DNA of 64,000 bases from Neomegalonema sp. (GCF_028688855.1 NZ_JAQTXI010000002.1:186001-250000), one strand, 5' to 3'. Counted from the first letter of the stretch, positions 16,760 to 26,560 are shown. Notes: generated by a model not told the origin, from the letters alone. Numbers and translations are program-made.

Positions 16760-17898
16760 GAGTCGAACTCCGAAAGGCGGACTCTCCGCCCCTCCCGGGC
16801 GGACAGAGCCACGGCGTGGATGAAAATCTCGATCTTCAGGGCCTCGGAGAAATCCGGACGGGCGGCCGCGCCGCCTCCGAGTCCGCGCAGGAACTCCGCC
16901 GCCTCGATGGTCTTGAGGTCGAGGAAGCCGAGCTGATGCCCCGGCGCAGGCACGAAGCCGCCGAAAGGCGGATGCTCCGGCCCGGTCAGGATGGTCCGGA
17001 AGCCCTGAGAGCCTCTGGGGCCCTCGTTGACGTAAAGCTGAAGCTCGTTCATGCGCTCCTGATCGAAGATCAGCATGCCCTTCAGCCCGTGGATCTCCCA
17101 GCCGAGGCGGTTCTTGCGGCCCCAGGCCGAACGCGAGGTCGTGAAGACGCCTTGCGCGCCGCTGGCGAAGCGGATCAGGGCGTTCGCGACATCCTCGTTC
17201 TCGACCGGTCCGCGCCCGCCGCCCTCCGGCAGAGGCCGCGTCTCGTGGATGATCTGGGTCTCCGCAAGCAGGCTCTCCGCCGGACCCATCAGCTCGCTCA
17301 TGAAGGAGACCAGATGACAGCCGAGGTCGCCCAGAGTCCCGAGGCCCGCCTCCGAGAGCTTCGCGCGCCAGGTCCAGGGAAGATCCGGATCGGCCTGATA
17401 ATCCTCGTCCACCCAGCCGCGGAAATGCACGGGACGCCCGATGACGCCCTCGCGAATCAGCTTCAGCGCATGGCGGAAGGCCGGATTGCGGATGTAGTTG
17501 TAGCCCACCAGCGTCTGACGTCCCGCAGCGCGGGCGGCGGCCTCCATGGCGCGGGCCTGGTCCAGGGTCAGGGCCATGGGCTTCTCGCACCAGACATGCT
17601 TCCCCGCCCCGAGAGCCGCGAGAGCCATGTCATGATGCAGGGCGTTGGGCGTGGCGATCGACACCACGTCGATTCGCGGATCGGCCATGAGCGCGCGCCA
17701 GTCGCCGGTCGCGCGGGCGAAGCCGAGCTGATCGGCCATGGCCTCGGCGCGGGAGAGCGGCTGATCGCAGAGCGCCTCCAGCCTCACGCGGGGCAGATCG
17801 CGCCCCATGACGGCCCGCGCCGACCGCCAGGCGAGGGCGTGGGTCTTGCCCATGAAGCCCGTCCCGACGAGTCCGACGCCGATCTCCTGCTGAACCAT
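16756..17898 (-). CDS. Gfo/Idh/MocA-family oxidoreductase of the inositol cluster (IolW/IolX-like)
   Basis: NAD(P)-dependent sugar/inositol dehydrogenase of 380 residues. It has Rossmann motif GLVGTGFMGKTHA (about 9-21), ATPNALHHDMALAALGAGKHVWCEKPMALTL with the catalytic Lys, and a C-terminal domain with YNYIRNPAF and LGDLGCHLVSFMSEL carrying the catalytic-type His. In inositol clusters the second dehydrogenase often acts on scyllo- or other inositol isomers. That assignment is inference. It heads the operon with iolG. The start at 17898 is chosen because the domain begins directly after it. The open frame upstream runs through the operator region. Confidence 0.85.
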   Translation of the reverse strand: MVQQEIGVGLVGTGFMGKTHALAWRSARAVMGRDLPRVRLEALCDQPLSRAEAMADQLGFARATGDWRALMADPRIDVVSIATPNALHHDMALAALGAGKHVWCEKPMALTLDQARAMEAAARAAGRQTLVGYNYIRNPAFRHALKLIREGVIGRPVHFRGWVDEDYQADPDLPWTWRAKLSEAGLGTLGDLGCHLVSFMSELMGPAESLLAETQIIHETRPLPEGGGRGPVENEDVANALIRFASGAQGVFTTSRSAWGRKNRLGWEIHGLKGMLIFDQERMNELQLYVNEGPRGSQGFRTILTGPEHPPFGGFVPAPGHQLGFLDLKTIEAAEFLRGLGGGAAARPDFSEALKIEIFIHAVALSAREGRRVRLSEFDS

Positions 17899-17928
17899 GA
17901 CGGTTCGCGCCTCCCCTGCATTTAAAAT

Positions 17929-17944
17929 TGGAATTTTTTTTCCA
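17929..17944. promoter_or_regulatory. IolR box in the divergent promoter (TGGAA-N6-TTCCA)
   Basis: TGGAA and TTCCA separated by six T residues. This matches the GGAA-N6-TTCC palindrome described for the RpiR-family IolR of Sinorhizobium. It lies between the divergent dehydrogenase operon (start 17898) and iolR (start 17997), and the second identical-spacing copy is at 18859-18874. Confidence 0.85.
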
Positions 17945-17996
17945 TTCGCTGGATGATGCGGAACAGAGTTTCCGTCTGTCAAGTCGAAAGGCGAGC

Positions 17997-18845
17997 ATGG
18001 CTTCTCCGCATTCCTCCCCCTCTCCCGCCCCGCCCGCCGATCTGGAGGCGCTGCAAAGGCGCATCGCGGCTCTGGCGCCGGATCTGCCCAAGCGTCTGCG
18101 CCAATGCGCGGAATGGGCGCTGGCGCATCCCGACCGCGTGGCCGTCTCGACGGTGGCGCAGCTCGCGGCGGGCGCCGAGGCCCCGCCTTCCGCCTTCGTG
18201 CGGTTCTGTCAGGCGCTGGGCTATGCGGGCTTCTCGGATTTCCAGACCATCTATCGCGAGGGCTATCTCTGGCCCGATTACGGCGTGCGTCTGGAGAAGC
18301 TCCGCGCCAGAGGCGACCGCAGCGCGCCGGGGCTGCTCGCGGCCTTCGTCGAGGCCGGGCGCGATTCGCTGGAGACCCTCGCCAAGACCCTCGATCCGGC
18401 CGACCTGGAGGAGGCCGCCGCCCTGCTGGCCCGCGCCCGCATGATCCACGTCATGGGCCTGAGGCGAGCCGGTCCGGTGGCGCTCTATCTGGCCTATGTC
18501 TTCGAGAAGATGGAGATTCCGGCCATGAATCACGATCTCGCGGGGCGTCTGGAGCGACGGGCGGCCCTGAGGCCCGGAGACGCGGCTCTGGCGATCTCCT
18601 TCGCGCCCTATTCCGAGGAGACCGTGGCCTTCGCCGAAGCCGCCGCCGCCCGAGGCCTGCCGGTCGCCGTCCTGACGGACACCCTCGCCAGTCCGCTTCT
18701 GGCGCATGCGCGCCGGGCGCTGCTGGTGAAGGAGGCCGACGTCGGGGCCTTCCGGCCCCTGACCGCCACGCTGTCGCTGGCTTCGGCTCTGGCGGTGGCG
18801 GTGGGGGTCAAACGGGAGGCGGAGATTCCAGAACAAAAAAATTGA
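17997..18845 (+). CDS. iolR: RpiR/MurR-family regulator of inositol catabolism (IolR)
   Basis: Repressor-type protein of 282 residues. The N-terminal HTH_6 domain (about 15-90, with ISTVAQLAAGAEAP-like VAVSTVAQLAAGAEAPPSA and RFCQALGYAGFSDFQ) is followed by a SIS sugar-phosphate isomerase domain (about 125-260, IHVMGLRRAGPVALYLAYVFEKM). In rhizobia this family represses inositol genes and is relieved by a phosphorylated intermediate. The start is ATG 17997 with an AAAGGCGAG-type site. A TTG-initiated extension to 17928 would run through the operator. It is bracketed by two matching palindromes, supporting autoregulation. Its stop codon lies inside the -35 box of the next promoter. Confidence 0.9.
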   Translation: MASPHSSPSPAPPADLEALQRRIAALAPDLPKRLRQCAEWALAHPDRVAVSTVAQLAAGAEAPPSAFVRFCQALGYAGFSDFQTIYREGYLWPDYGVRLEKLRARGDRSAPGLLAAFVEAGRDSLETLAKTLDPADLEEAAALLARARMIHVMGLRRAGPVALYLAYVFEKMEIPAMNHDLAGRLERRAALRPGDAALAISFAPYSEETVAFAEAAAARGLPVAVLTDTLASPLLAHARRALLVKEADVGAFRPLTATLSLASALAVAVGVKREAEIPEQKN

Positions 18846-18874
18846 CAATTTCGATAAATGGAATAAAAATTCCA
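18842..18874 (+). promoter_or_regulatory. Promoter and IolR box for the inositol importer/catabolic operon
   Basis: TTGACA (18842-18847), a 16 bp spacer and TAAAAA (18864-18869) form a sigma-70-like promoter. TGGAA-N6-TTCCA (18859-18874) covers the -10, so bound repressor would block polymerase. The -35 box overlaps the iolR stop codon TGA (18843-18845). Confidence 0.75.
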
Positions 18875-18922
18875 AAATCAGAGGGCGAACAACAGCCCCA
18901 TTCACCTCTAAGGGAGGATCCC

Positions 18923-19864
18923 ATGTCGAAAACCCGCGCCGCTCTTGCGGCCGCGCTCGTCCTGACGGCGGGCGCCGTCGGCCCGGCCCTCGCGGAGGGC
19001 GAGCGCTTCGTGCTCGTCAGCCACGCCCCCGATTCCGACAGCTGGTGGAACACCATCAAGAACGCCCTCCGGGTGGCGGCGGACCAGATGGACGTGACCG
19101 TCGAATACCGCAATCCGCCGACCGGCGATCTGGCCGACATGGCCCGCATCGTCGAGCAGGCGACCGCCGCCGGCGCCGACGGCATCATCGTCACCATCGC
19201 CGATTACGACGTCCTGTCGGGCCCCATCCGCGCGGCGGTGGACGGCGGCATTCCGGTCATCACGATCAACTCCGGCACGGTGGCGCAGTCGCAGAGCCTC
19301 GGGGCGCTGCTGCACGTCGGCCAGCCGGAATATGACGCGGGCCATGGCGCGGGCCTGCGGGCCAAAGCCGACGGCGCGACGAATTTCGTCTGCGTCAACC
19401 ACTACATCACCAATCCCGCCTCGGTGGAGCGCTGCCAGGGCTTCGCCGACGCGCTCGGCGTCTCGCTGGAGGGACGCATGATCGACTCGGGCATGGATCC
19501 CGGCGAGGTCTCCAACAAGGTTTCGGCCTATCTCAACGCCAATTCGGACACCGACGCCATTCTCGCGCTCGGCCCGAACTCCGCCGAACCGACGCTGAAG
19601 GCGCTCCAGGATCAGGGCCTCGCGGGCGAGGTCTATTTCGCGACCTTCGATCTCTCGCCGACCATCTCCGAGGGGATCAAGGCGGGCGCCATCGCCTTCG
19701 CCATCGACCAGCAGCCCTATCTGCAGGGCTATCTGCCGGTGGTGATCCTGACCAACCTCGCCCGTTACGGCGTGGTTCCGGGCAACTCCATCAACTCCGG
19801 CCCCGGCTTCGTGACCAAGGACAACATCGGCCTCGTCGAGGAGCTGGCGGGCGTCTACCGCTGA
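18923..19864 (+). CDS. ibpA: Periplasmic inositol-binding protein of an ABC importer
   Basis: Type I periplasmic binding protein, 313 residues, with signal peptide MSKTRAALAAALVLTAGAVGPALA and mature start EGERFVLVSHAPDSDSWWNT. The segments AAGADGIIVTIADYDVLSGPIRAAVDGGIPVITINSG and CVNHYITNPASVERCQGFADALG resemble Caulobacter IbpA. It is the first gene of the importer/catabolic operon under the IolR-controlled promoter, with a strong GGGAGG site six bases before the ATG. The substrate, myo-inositol, is inferred from the six inositol genes downstream and next to it. Confidence 0.88.
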   Translation: MSKTRAALAAALVLTAGAVGPALAEGERFVLVSHAPDSDSWWNTIKNALRVAADQMDVTVEYRNPPTGDLADMARIVEQATAAGADGIIVTIADYDVLSGPIRAAVDGGIPVITINSGTVAQSQSLGALLHVGQPEYDAGHGAGLRAKADGATNFVCVNHYITNPASVERCQGFADALGVSLEGRMIDSGMDPGEVSNKVSAYLNANSDTDAILALGPNSAEPTLKALQDQGLAGEVYFATFDLSPTISEGIKAGAIAFAIDQQPYLQGYLPVVILTNLARYGVVPGNSINSGPGFVTKDNIGLVEELAGVYR

Positions 19865-19893
19865 TCCTTCCAGACGGCTCCAGAGATCTCCGG

Positions 19894-19911
19894 CGGGCGG
19901 CCTTCCGCCCG
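19894..19911 (+). terminator. Intercistronic stem-loop after the inositol-binding protein gene
   Basis: CGGGCGG/CCGCCCG with a CCTT loop and no T-run, located in the 80 bp gap before the permease gene. It is probably an mRNA-stabilising or attenuating stem that favours the binding protein, as at 6184-6211. Confidence 0.55.
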
Positions 19912-19944
19912 TCTCCTCGAAGCATGTCTTGAGGAGTCTTTCCG

Positions 19945-21069
19945 ATGAGCGCCCCAATCGCCGCCGCAAAGATCGACGACGAAAGATTGAAGCAAGTCTC
20001 CTGGCTGCGCCAGGCTCTGGTGCGGCCCGAACTCGGGGCGATCTGCGGGGCGATCCTCGTTTTCGTCTTCTTCCTGATGGTCGCCGGAGACAGCGGCATG
20101 TTCGCGCCGCAGGGAATCCGCAACTGGACTCTCGTCTCGGCGCAATTCGCCATTCTCGCGGCTGGCGCCTGCCTGCTCATGATCGCCGGAGAATTCGACC
20201 TCTCGGTGGGCTCGATGATCGGATTCGCGGGGGTGGTGATCGCCATCCTCTCGGTGCAATGGGGCTGGCCCGTCTGGGCGGCGATCCTCAGCGCCTTCGC
20301 GGTCTGCCTGTTCATCGGGGCGGTCAACGGTTTCCTCGTCATCAGGACCGGTTTGCCGAGCTTCATCGTCACGCTGGCCTTCCTCTACATCCTGCGCGGG
20401 CTGACCATCTGGCTTTCGGTCGCCACCACGCGTCAGACGATCATCGGGGGCGTGGGTCAGGCGGCCGAAGGCGACTGGCTGGCGCCGGTCTTCGGCGGAA
20501 TCGCCTTCCGGGGGCTCTTCCAGTGGATGGGAGATCAGGGCTGGATCGCCACCTTCACCCGAGGCGCCCGCATGGGACAGCCCGTGGTCGAGGGAATTCC
20601 GGCTCTGGTCTTCTGGGCGCTCGGACTGATCCTCTTCGCGCATGTGCTGCTGACCCGCACCCGCTTCGGCAACTGGATCTTCGCCTCGGGCGGAGACGCC
20701 GAAGCCGCCCGCAAGGTCGGCGTGCCGGTGAGCCGGGTGAAGATCCTGATGTTCATGTTCTCGGCCTTCTGCGCCTGCGTCTTCGCGGCCTGCCAGGTGA
20801 TGGAGTTCGGATCGGCGGCGGCGGATCGCGGTTTGCTCAAGGAGTTCGAGGCGATCATCTGCGTGGTGATCGGCGGCGCGCTCCTGACGGGCGGATATGG
20901 CTCCGTCATCGGGGCGGCGCTCGGGGCGCTGATCTTCGGGGTGGTGCAGCAGGGACTCTTCTTCGCCAACGCCGAAAGCTCGCTGTTCCGGGTGTTCCTC
21001 GGGGTGATCCTGCTCATGGCGGTGATCATGAACACCATCATCCGCCGCATGATCACGGGAGAACGCTGA
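19945..21069 (+). CDS. iatP: Inositol ABC transporter permease
   Basis: Inner-membrane channel subunit of 374 residues with about ten hydrophobic segments after a cytoplasmic N terminus (1-30). It shows the sugar-permease signature GACLLMIAGEFDLSVGSMIGFAGV (about 73-96), LPSFIVTLAFLYILRGLTIWLS, and the ATPase-facing EAIICVVIGGALLTGGYGSVIGAALGA (about 307-333). Only one permease gene is present, so a homodimer is expected. The substrate is inferred from the cluster. Its stop overlaps the ATPase start (TGATG). Confidence 0.9.
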   Translation: MSAPIAAAKIDDERLKQVSWLRQALVRPELGAICGAILVFVFFLMVAGDSGMFAPQGIRNWTLVSAQFAILAAGACLLMIAGEFDLSVGSMIGFAGVVIAILSVQWGWPVWAAILSAFAVCLFIGAVNGFLVIRTGLPSFIVTLAFLYILRGLTIWLSVATTRQTIIGGVGQAAEGDWLAPVFGGIAFRGLFQWMGDQGWIATFTRGARMGQPVVEGIPALVFWALGLILFAHVLLTRTRFGNWIFASGGDAEAARKVGVPVSRVKILMFMFSAFCACVFAACQVMEFGSAAADRGLLKEFEAIICVVIGGALLTGGYGSVIGAALGALIFGVVQQGLFFANAESSLFRVFLGVILLMAVIMNTIIRRMITGER

Positions 21070-21854
21070 TGTCCGAAGCTCCTCCCATCCTCGAGATGCG
21101 CGGCATCGAGAAGCATTTCGGCCCGGTGGTGGCTCTGGCGGGGGTCTCCTTCGACATCCGCCCCGGAGAATGCCACTGCCTGCTCGGCGACAACGGCGCG
21201 GGGAAATCCACCTTCATCAAGACCATGTCGGGGGTGCACCGGCCCTCGCGCGGCGAGATCCTCTTCGAGGGCAGGCCGCTGCGCTTCTCCAGCCCGCGCG
21301 ACGCCATGGAGGCGGGCATAGCCACGGTGTTCCAGGATCTCGCGATGATCCCGCTCATGTCGGTGACGCGCAATTTCTGGATGGGCCGCGAGCCTCAGAA
21401 ACGCTTCGGCCCGCTCAAGCTCTTTCACCGCGCCCACGCCGAAGCGGTGGTCGCCGAGCAGATGCGCGAGATGGGGATCAACCTGCGTCAGGCCGATCAG
21501 GCCGTGGGCACGCTCTCGGGCGGCGAACGCCAGACGGTCGCCATCGCGCGGGCGGTCTATTTCGGGGCCAAGGTGCTGATCCTCGACGAACCGACCTCCG
21601 CGCTCGGGGTGCGCCAGACCTCGCATGTGCTGGCCACCATCGACCGGGTGCGCGCGCGCGGCGTGGGGGTGGTCTTCATCACCCATAACGCCCGGCACGC
21701 CCTCGCGGTGGGCGACCGATTCACCGTGCTCAACCGCGGACGCACCCTCGGCACGGCCCGCAAGGGCGAAGTCACGATCACGGAGCTTCAGGACCTCATG
21801 GCGGGCGGCGGCGAAATGGCGGACATGTCCGCCCTCGGGGAAGGAGCGCTCTGA
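21069..21854 (+). CDS. iatA: Inositol ABC transporter ATPase (single-domain)
   Basis: ATP-binding subunit of 261 residues. Walker A is GDNGAGKSTF (about 40-49), the Q-loop region is ATVFQDLAMIPLMSVTRNF, the signature is LSGGERQTVAIARAV (about 145-159) and Walker B is LILDEPTSALG, followed by switch His in FITHNARHA. Unlike ribose-type ATPases of about 500 residues it has one nucleotide-binding domain, as is usual for FrcA- and IatA-like inositol/fructose systems in alphaproteobacteria. Its start and stop both overlap neighbours by one base (TGATG), indicating tight coupling with iatP and iolC. Confidence 0.9.
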   Translation: MSEAPPILEMRGIEKHFGPVVALAGVSFDIRPGECHCLLGDNGAGKSTFIKTMSGVHRPSRGEILFEGRPLRFSSPRDAMEAGIATVFQDLAMIPLMSVTRNFWMGREPQKRFGPLKLFHRAHAEAVVAEQMREMGINLRQADQAVGTLSGGERQTVAIARAVYFGAKVLILDEPTSALGVRQTSHVLATIDRVRARGVGVVFITHNARHALAVGDRFTVLNRGRTLGTARKGEVTITELQDLMAGGGEMADMSALGEGAL

Positions 21855-23806
21855 TGACGCAGAAGCCGAAGCTCGACGTGATCACCATGGGACGCAGCTC
21901 CGTCGATCTCTACGGCGCCCAGGCGGGCGGACGTCTGGAGGACATGGGCTCCTTCCAGAAATATCTGGGCGGCTCTCCGGCGAACATGGCGGTCGGGGCG
22001 GCGCGTCTGGGGCTGCGTTCGGCGCTGCTCAGCCGCGTCGGCGACGAGCACATGGGCCGCTTCCTCCGCGAGGAGCTGGCGCGCGAAGGCGTCGACCTGC
22101 GGGGCCTGAAGACGGATCCCGACCGCCTGACGGCTCTGGTGATCCTCGGCATCCGCGACGAGGCGAGCTTTCCGCTGATCTTCTACCGCGAGAATTGCGC
22201 CGACATGGCCTTGTCCGAGGAGGACGTGGATCCGGCCTTCATCGCCGAGGCCGGGGCGGTGGTCGCCACGGGCACCCATCTGAGCAATCCGCGCACCGAG
22301 GCGGCGGTCTTCAAGGCGCTGACCCTCGCCCGCGCCAACGGCGCCCGGACCGCGCTCGACATCGATTACCGCCCGAATCTCTGGGGGCTCTCCGGCCATG
22401 GCGACGGCGAAAACCGCTTCATCGCCTCCGGCATGGTGACGGAGCGCCTGCAAAGACGGCTCGGGCTCTTCGACCTGATCGTCGGCACCGAAGAGGAATT
22501 CCGCATCGCCGGAGGCTCCGAAGATACGCTGGAGGCTCTGAAGGCGGTGCGCAGGCTGACTCCGGCGGTTCTGGTCTGCAAGCGCGGGCCGATGGGCGCC
22601 GCCGCCTTCACGGGCGAGATTCCCGAAAGCCTCGACGAAGGGATCTCCGGCCCCGGCTTTCCGGTCGAGGTCTTCAACGTGCTCGGCGCCGGAGACGGCT
22701 TCATGGCGGGACTCCTGCGCGGCTGGCTGCGCGGCGAGGACTGGCGCACGAGCCTCACATGGGCCAACGCCTGCGGCGCCTTCGCGGTGAGCCGCCATGG
22801 CTGCGCCCCCGCCTATCCAAGCTGGGAGGAGCTTCAGTTCTTCCTCAGGCGCGGAATCGTCACGCCCGCCTTGCGCCATGACGCCGAGCTTGAGCGGCTG
22901 CATTGGTCGACCACGCGGCGCGGCGCCTGGCCGAGCCTCAAGGTCTTCGCCTTCGACCATCGCGCCCAGCTTGAGGAGATCGCCGCCAGAGCGGGAGTCT
23001 CCCCGGCGGAGGCCCCCGCGCGGATCGGCGCCTTCAAGCTGCTCTGCCTGGAGGCGGCCAGGCGCGTGGCCGGAGACCGCCCCGGCTATGGCTTCCTTTC
23101 CGACGGACGCCTCGGCGCGCGGGCCTTGCATCGGGCGGCGGGCTCGGGGCTCTGGATCGGACGCCCCGCCGAGCTGCCCGGCTCGCGGCCTCTCGCCTTC
23201 GAGCCGGAGGTCGGCGAGGATTGCGGCGGCCTGCAGGAATGGCCGCTGGAGCATGTGGTGAAAGTCCTCTGCTTCATCCATCCCGACGACCCGCCGGAGA
23301 TGCGCGCCGAGCAGGAGGCCTCGGTGAAGCGCCTCTTCCTCGCGGCGCGGCGGGCGCGCCTGGAGTTCCTGCTCGAGATCATCCCCTCGAAGGTGGGTCC
23401 GGTCGGGCCGGAGACCTCCGCCGATCTGATCCGCCGCTTCTACGAGATCGGCGTCTATCCGGACTGGTGGAAGCTGGAGCCCTTCGAGGACGAAGCCGCA
23501 TGGCTGGCCGCCTGCGCGGCGGTCGAGGATCATGATCCGCATTGCCGGGGGATCGTCGTCCTCGGGCTGGAGGCGCCGGAGGAGGTTCTCGCGCGGTCCT
23601 TCGCTCTGGCGGCGAGACAGCCCCTCGTGAAGGGCTTCGCGGTGGGCCGCAGCATCTTCGCCCCGACGGCCCGGCGCTGGTTCGCCGGAGAGATCGCGGA
23701 TGCGGCGGCGGTCGAGGAGATGGCGGCGCGGTTCTCGGCGCTCTGCGCCATCTGGGAGAGGGCGCGCGCACAAGAGACAGGGCGCGAAAAGGAGACGGCG
23801 CGATGA
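21854..23806 (+). CDS. iolC: 5-dehydro-2-deoxygluconokinase fused to a DUF2090 aldolase-like domain
   Basis: Phosphorylates 5-dehydro-2-deoxy-D-gluconate in inositol catabolism; 650 residues. The N-terminal PfkB kinase domain (about 1-325) has GRSSVDLYGAQAGG, FQKYLGGSPANMAVGAARLG and the catalytic-base motif VLGAGDGFMAGLLRG. The C-terminal DUF2090 domain (about 345-635) starts WPSLKVFAFDHRAQLEEIA and is related to class I aldolases. Fused forms are thought to also split the phosphorylated product to malonate semialdehyde and dihydroxyacetone phosphate, replacing a separate IolJ. No iolJ or iolA is seen in this window. The gene overlaps iatA and iolD. Confidence 0.93.
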   Translation: MTQKPKLDVITMGRSSVDLYGAQAGGRLEDMGSFQKYLGGSPANMAVGAARLGLRSALLSRVGDEHMGRFLREELAREGVDLRGLKTDPDRLTALVILGIRDEASFPLIFYRENCADMALSEEDVDPAFIAEAGAVVATGTHLSNPRTEAAVFKALTLARANGARTALDIDYRPNLWGLSGHGDGENRFIASGMVTERLQRRLGLFDLIVGTEEEFRIAGGSEDTLEALKAVRRLTPAVLVCKRGPMGAAAFTGEIPESLDEGISGPGFPVEVFNVLGAGDGFMAGLLRGWLRGEDWRTSLTWANACGAFAVSRHGCAPAYPSWEELQFFLRRGIVTPALRHDAELERLHWSTTRRGAWPSLKVFAFDHRAQLEEIAARAGVSPAEAPARIGAFKLLCLEAARRVAGDRPGYGFLSDGRLGARALHRAAGSGLWIGRPAELPGSRPLAFEPEVGEDCGGLQEWPLEHVVKVLCFIHPDDPPEMRAEQEASVKRLFLAARRARLEFLLEIIPSKVGPVGPETSADLIRRFYEIGVYPDWWKLEPFEDEAAWLAACAAVEDHDPHCRGIVVLGLEAPEEVLARSFALAARQPLVKGFAVGRSIFAPTARRWFAGEIADAAAVEEMAARFSALCAIWERARAQETGREKETAR

Positions 23807-25635
23807 GCAGGACCCTGCGTCTGACGGCGGCGCAAGCCATGGCGCTCTGGCTGACCCGCCAGGAATCCGAAGCGGGCGGACGCTTCATCGAAGGCTTCTG
23901 GGCGATCTTCGGACATGGCAACGTGGCCGGAATCGGCGAGGCGCTCCACGCCTGGCGCGAGGAGCTGCCCACCTGGCGCGGCCATAACGAACAGACCATG
24001 GCGCACGCCGCCATCGCCTACGCCAAGGCCATGAATCGCCGCAAGGCCATGGCCGTCACGACCTCCATCGGGCCGGGGGCTCTGAATCTCGTGACGGCGG
24101 CGGCTCTGGCCCATGTGAACCGTCTGCCGGTGCTGCTGGTTCCCGGAGACGTCTTTGCGGATCGCGGGCCGGATCCGGTGCTTCAGCAGGTCGAGGATTT
24201 CGGCGACGGGACCATCTCCGCCAATGATTGCTTCCGCCCGGTCAGCCGATATTTCGACCGCATCTCCCGCCCGGAGCATCTGCTCACCGCCCTGCCCCGC
24301 GCTCTGGCGACCCTGACCGATCCGGCGCGCTGCGGCCCGGTCACGCTGGCCTTCTGTCAGGACACGCAATCGGAAGCCTTCGATTATCCCGAAAGCTTCT
24401 TCGCGCCGAAGCTCTGGCGCATCCGGCGCCCGAGGCCCGATCCCGTCGAGCTGGCCGAGGCCCTCGCGACGATCCGGGCGGCGAAGGCTCCGGTGATCGT
24501 GGCGGGGGGCGGCGTCCATTACGCCCTCGCCTGCGAGACCCTCCGCGCCTTCGCCGAGGCCCATTCCATCCCGGTGGTGGAGACTCAGGCGGGGAAATCC
24601 GCGCTGGATTGGGATCATCCGCTGAATTTCGGCCCCGTCGGCGTGACCGGAGCCGCTTCGGCCAATGCTCTGGCGGAGGCGGCGGATCTCGTCATCGGGA
24701 TCGGCACGCGGCTTCAGGACTTCACGACCGGCTCCCGGGCGCTCTTCCGCAATCCGGAGCGCAAGCTCCTGACGATCAACGTCCAGGCCCATGACGCCGC
24801 CAAACACGGCGCGCAAAGCCTCGTCGCCGACGCGAAGCTGGCCCTCGAGGAGCTGACCGCCGCCCTCGGCGGACATCGCGCGCCTGCGCCCTCCGCCGCG
24901 CTGAAATCCGCGTGGTTCGCCGAAGCCGACAAGGTCACGGCGCCGCCCGACGCCGAGGCCAACGCCCTCCCCACCGACATGCAGGTCATCGGCGCGGTCC
25001 AGAGGTCGAGCGGGCCCGACACGGTCGTCATGAGCGCCGCCGGAACCATGCCCGGAGAGCTCCACAAGCTCTGGAAGGCGCCTCAGGGCGGCTATCACAT
25101 GGAATACGGCTTCAGCTGCATGGGCTACGAGATCGCCGGCGCCCTGGGGATCAAGATGGCGCGTCCGGAGGCCGATGTGGTCTGCATGCTCGGCGACGGC
25201 AGCTACATGATGGCCAATTCCGAACTCGCCACGGCGGCCATGCTCGGGATCAGGATCACCGTGGTTCTGACCGACAACCGCGGCTATGGCTGCATCAACC
25301 GCCTGCAGAAGGCGACGGGCGGCGCGGCCTTCAACAATCTCCTCGACGACAGCCGCCATGTGAATCCGAGCCATATCGACTTCGCCGCCCACGCCGCCGC
25401 CATGGGCGCCCGCACGGAGAAGCTTTCGGACATCGCCGGACTGGAGGCCGCGCTCCTCCGGGCCAGGGCGGATCAAGGCCCCGTGGTCCTCGTGATCGAC
25501 ACCGACCCCGGACCCTCCACCGAGGCGGGGGGCGCCTGGTGGGACGTGGCCCCGCCGGAAGCCTCCGCCCGCGCCGAAGTCCGGGAGGCCCGCGCCCGCT
25601 ACGACCAAGCCCGCCGCAACCAACGCGCCGATTGA
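23803..25635 (+). CDS. iolD: 3D-(3,5/4)-trihydroxycyclohexane-1,2-dione hydrolase
   Basis: Thiamine-diphosphate enzyme opening the inositol-derived ring to 5-deoxyglucuronate; 610 residues, the usual length. It begins [20 protein letters not shown]. Diagnostic segments are the ThDP N-terminal domain with [18 protein letters not shown] and [19 protein letters not shown], then [22 protein letters not shown] and the cofactor-binding [17 protein letters not shown] with [14 protein letters not shown]. The start at 23803 overlaps the iolC stop (ATGA). The open frame upstream is within iolC. Confidence 0.95.
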   Translation: MSRTLRLTAAQAMALWLTRQESEAGGRFIEGFWAIFGHGNVAGIGEALHAWREELPTWRGHNEQTMAHAAIAYAKAMNRRKAMAVTTSIGPGALNLVTAAALAHVNRLPVLLVPGDVFADRGPDPVLQQVEDFGDGTISANDCFRPVSRYFDRISRPEHLLTALPRALATLTDPARCGPVTLAFCQDTQSEAFDYPESFFAPKLWRIRRPRPDPVELAEALATIRAAKAPVIVAGGGVHYALACETLRAFAEAHSIPVVETQAGKSALDWDHPLNFGPVGVTGAASANALAEAADLVIGIGTRLQDFTTGSRALFRNPERKLLTINVQAHDAAKHGAQSLVADAKLALEELTAALGGHRAPAPSAALKSAWFAEADKVTAPPDAEANALPTDMQVIGAVQRSSGPDTVVMSAAGTMPGELHKLWKAPQGGYHMEYGFSCMGYEIAGALGIKMARPEADVVCMLGDGSYMMANSELATAAMLGIRITVVLTDNRGYGCINRLQKATGGAAFNNLLDDSRHVNPSHIDFAAHAAAMGARTEKLSDIAGLEAALLRARADQGPVVLVIDTDPGPSTEAGGAWWDVAPPEASARAEVREARARYDQARRNQRAD

Positions 25636-25643
25636 GGCCCATC

Positions 25644-26549
25644 ATGATCCTTTACGGAACCAATCCCATCGCCTGGTCCAACGACGACGACCGTCGTCTG
25701 GGGGCCTCGATCTCTCTGGAACGCTGCCTGCGCGAGGCCGCCCTGATCGGCTTCGATGGAATCGAGAAGGGCCACAAGATGCCCGCCGAGCCGCAGGCGC
25801 TCAAGGCGGCGCTCGCGCCCCATGGCCTGCGCTTCGTCTCGGGCTGGTGGTCGACCAATCTGCTGGCCCATGATCTGGAGGCCGAGAAACGCGCCATCCA
25901 GCCGCATCTGGATCTTCTGAAAGCCATGGATTGCGAGGTCTGCATCGTCTGCGAGACCTCCAACGCCATCCACGGCGAGGATTCGACGCCCCTCAGCCGA
26001 CGCCCCGTCCTGCCCGCCGATCAATGGCCCGCCTTCGGCGCCGCCGTCGAGGCTCTGGCCGCCCATCTGGAGACGCAGGGCCTCCAGCTGGTCTATCATC
26101 ACCACATGGGCACCATCGTCCAGACGCCCGGGGAGATCGACCTTCTCATGGCGCATGTCGGGCCGAAGACGCGGCTGCTCTTCGACACGGGTCATTGCTT
26201 CTTCGGCGGCGGAGACCCGGCGAAGGTCGCGGCGAAACACATGGACCGCGTCGCGCATCTGCACGCCAAGAACGTCCGGCCCGAGATCATGCAGCAGGTC
26301 GAGACGGAGGGCCTGTCCTTCCTCGAAGGGGTGCGGCGGGGCGTCTTCACCGTGCCCGGAGATCCCGAAGGCGGCGTGGATTTCATGCCCGTGCTGAAGC
26401 TCGCCGCCGATCACGGCTATCAGGGCTGGCTGGTCATCGAGGCCGAGCAGGATCCCGACGTCCGCGATCCCATGGCGTATCAGAGCATGGGGCTCGAAGC
26501 CCTGCGCCGCATGGCCCGAGCCTCGGGCCTCGACCGCGCCGCAAGCTGA
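25644..26549 (+). CDS. iolE: Inosose (2-keto-myo-inositol) dehydratase
   Basis: Dehydrates scyllo-inosose to the trihydroxycyclohexane-dione, the step before IolD; 301 residues, TIM-barrel AP-endonuclease-2-like fold. Family segments are [20 protein letters not shown] at the N terminus, [60 protein letters not shown] and [13 protein letters not shown]. The His, Asp and Glu residues in the last four are candidate metal ligands. It follows iolD by eight bases and precedes iolB by eleven. Confidence 0.95.
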   Translation: MILYGTNPIAWSNDDDRRLGASISLERCLREAALIGFDGIEKGHKMPAEPQALKAALAPHGLRFVSGWWSTNLLAHDLEAEKRAIQPHLDLLKAMDCEVCIVCETSNAIHGEDSTPLSRRPVLPADQWPAFGAAVEALAAHLETQGLQLVYHHHMGTIVQTPGEIDLLMAHVGPKTRLLFDTGHCFFGGGDPAKVAAKHMDRVAHLHAKNVRPEIMQQVETEGLSFLEGVRRGVFTVPGDPEGGVDFMPVLKLAADHGYQGWLVIEAEQDPDVRDPMAYQSMGLEALRRMARASGLDRAAS

Positions 26550-26560
26550 AGGAGGCCGAC

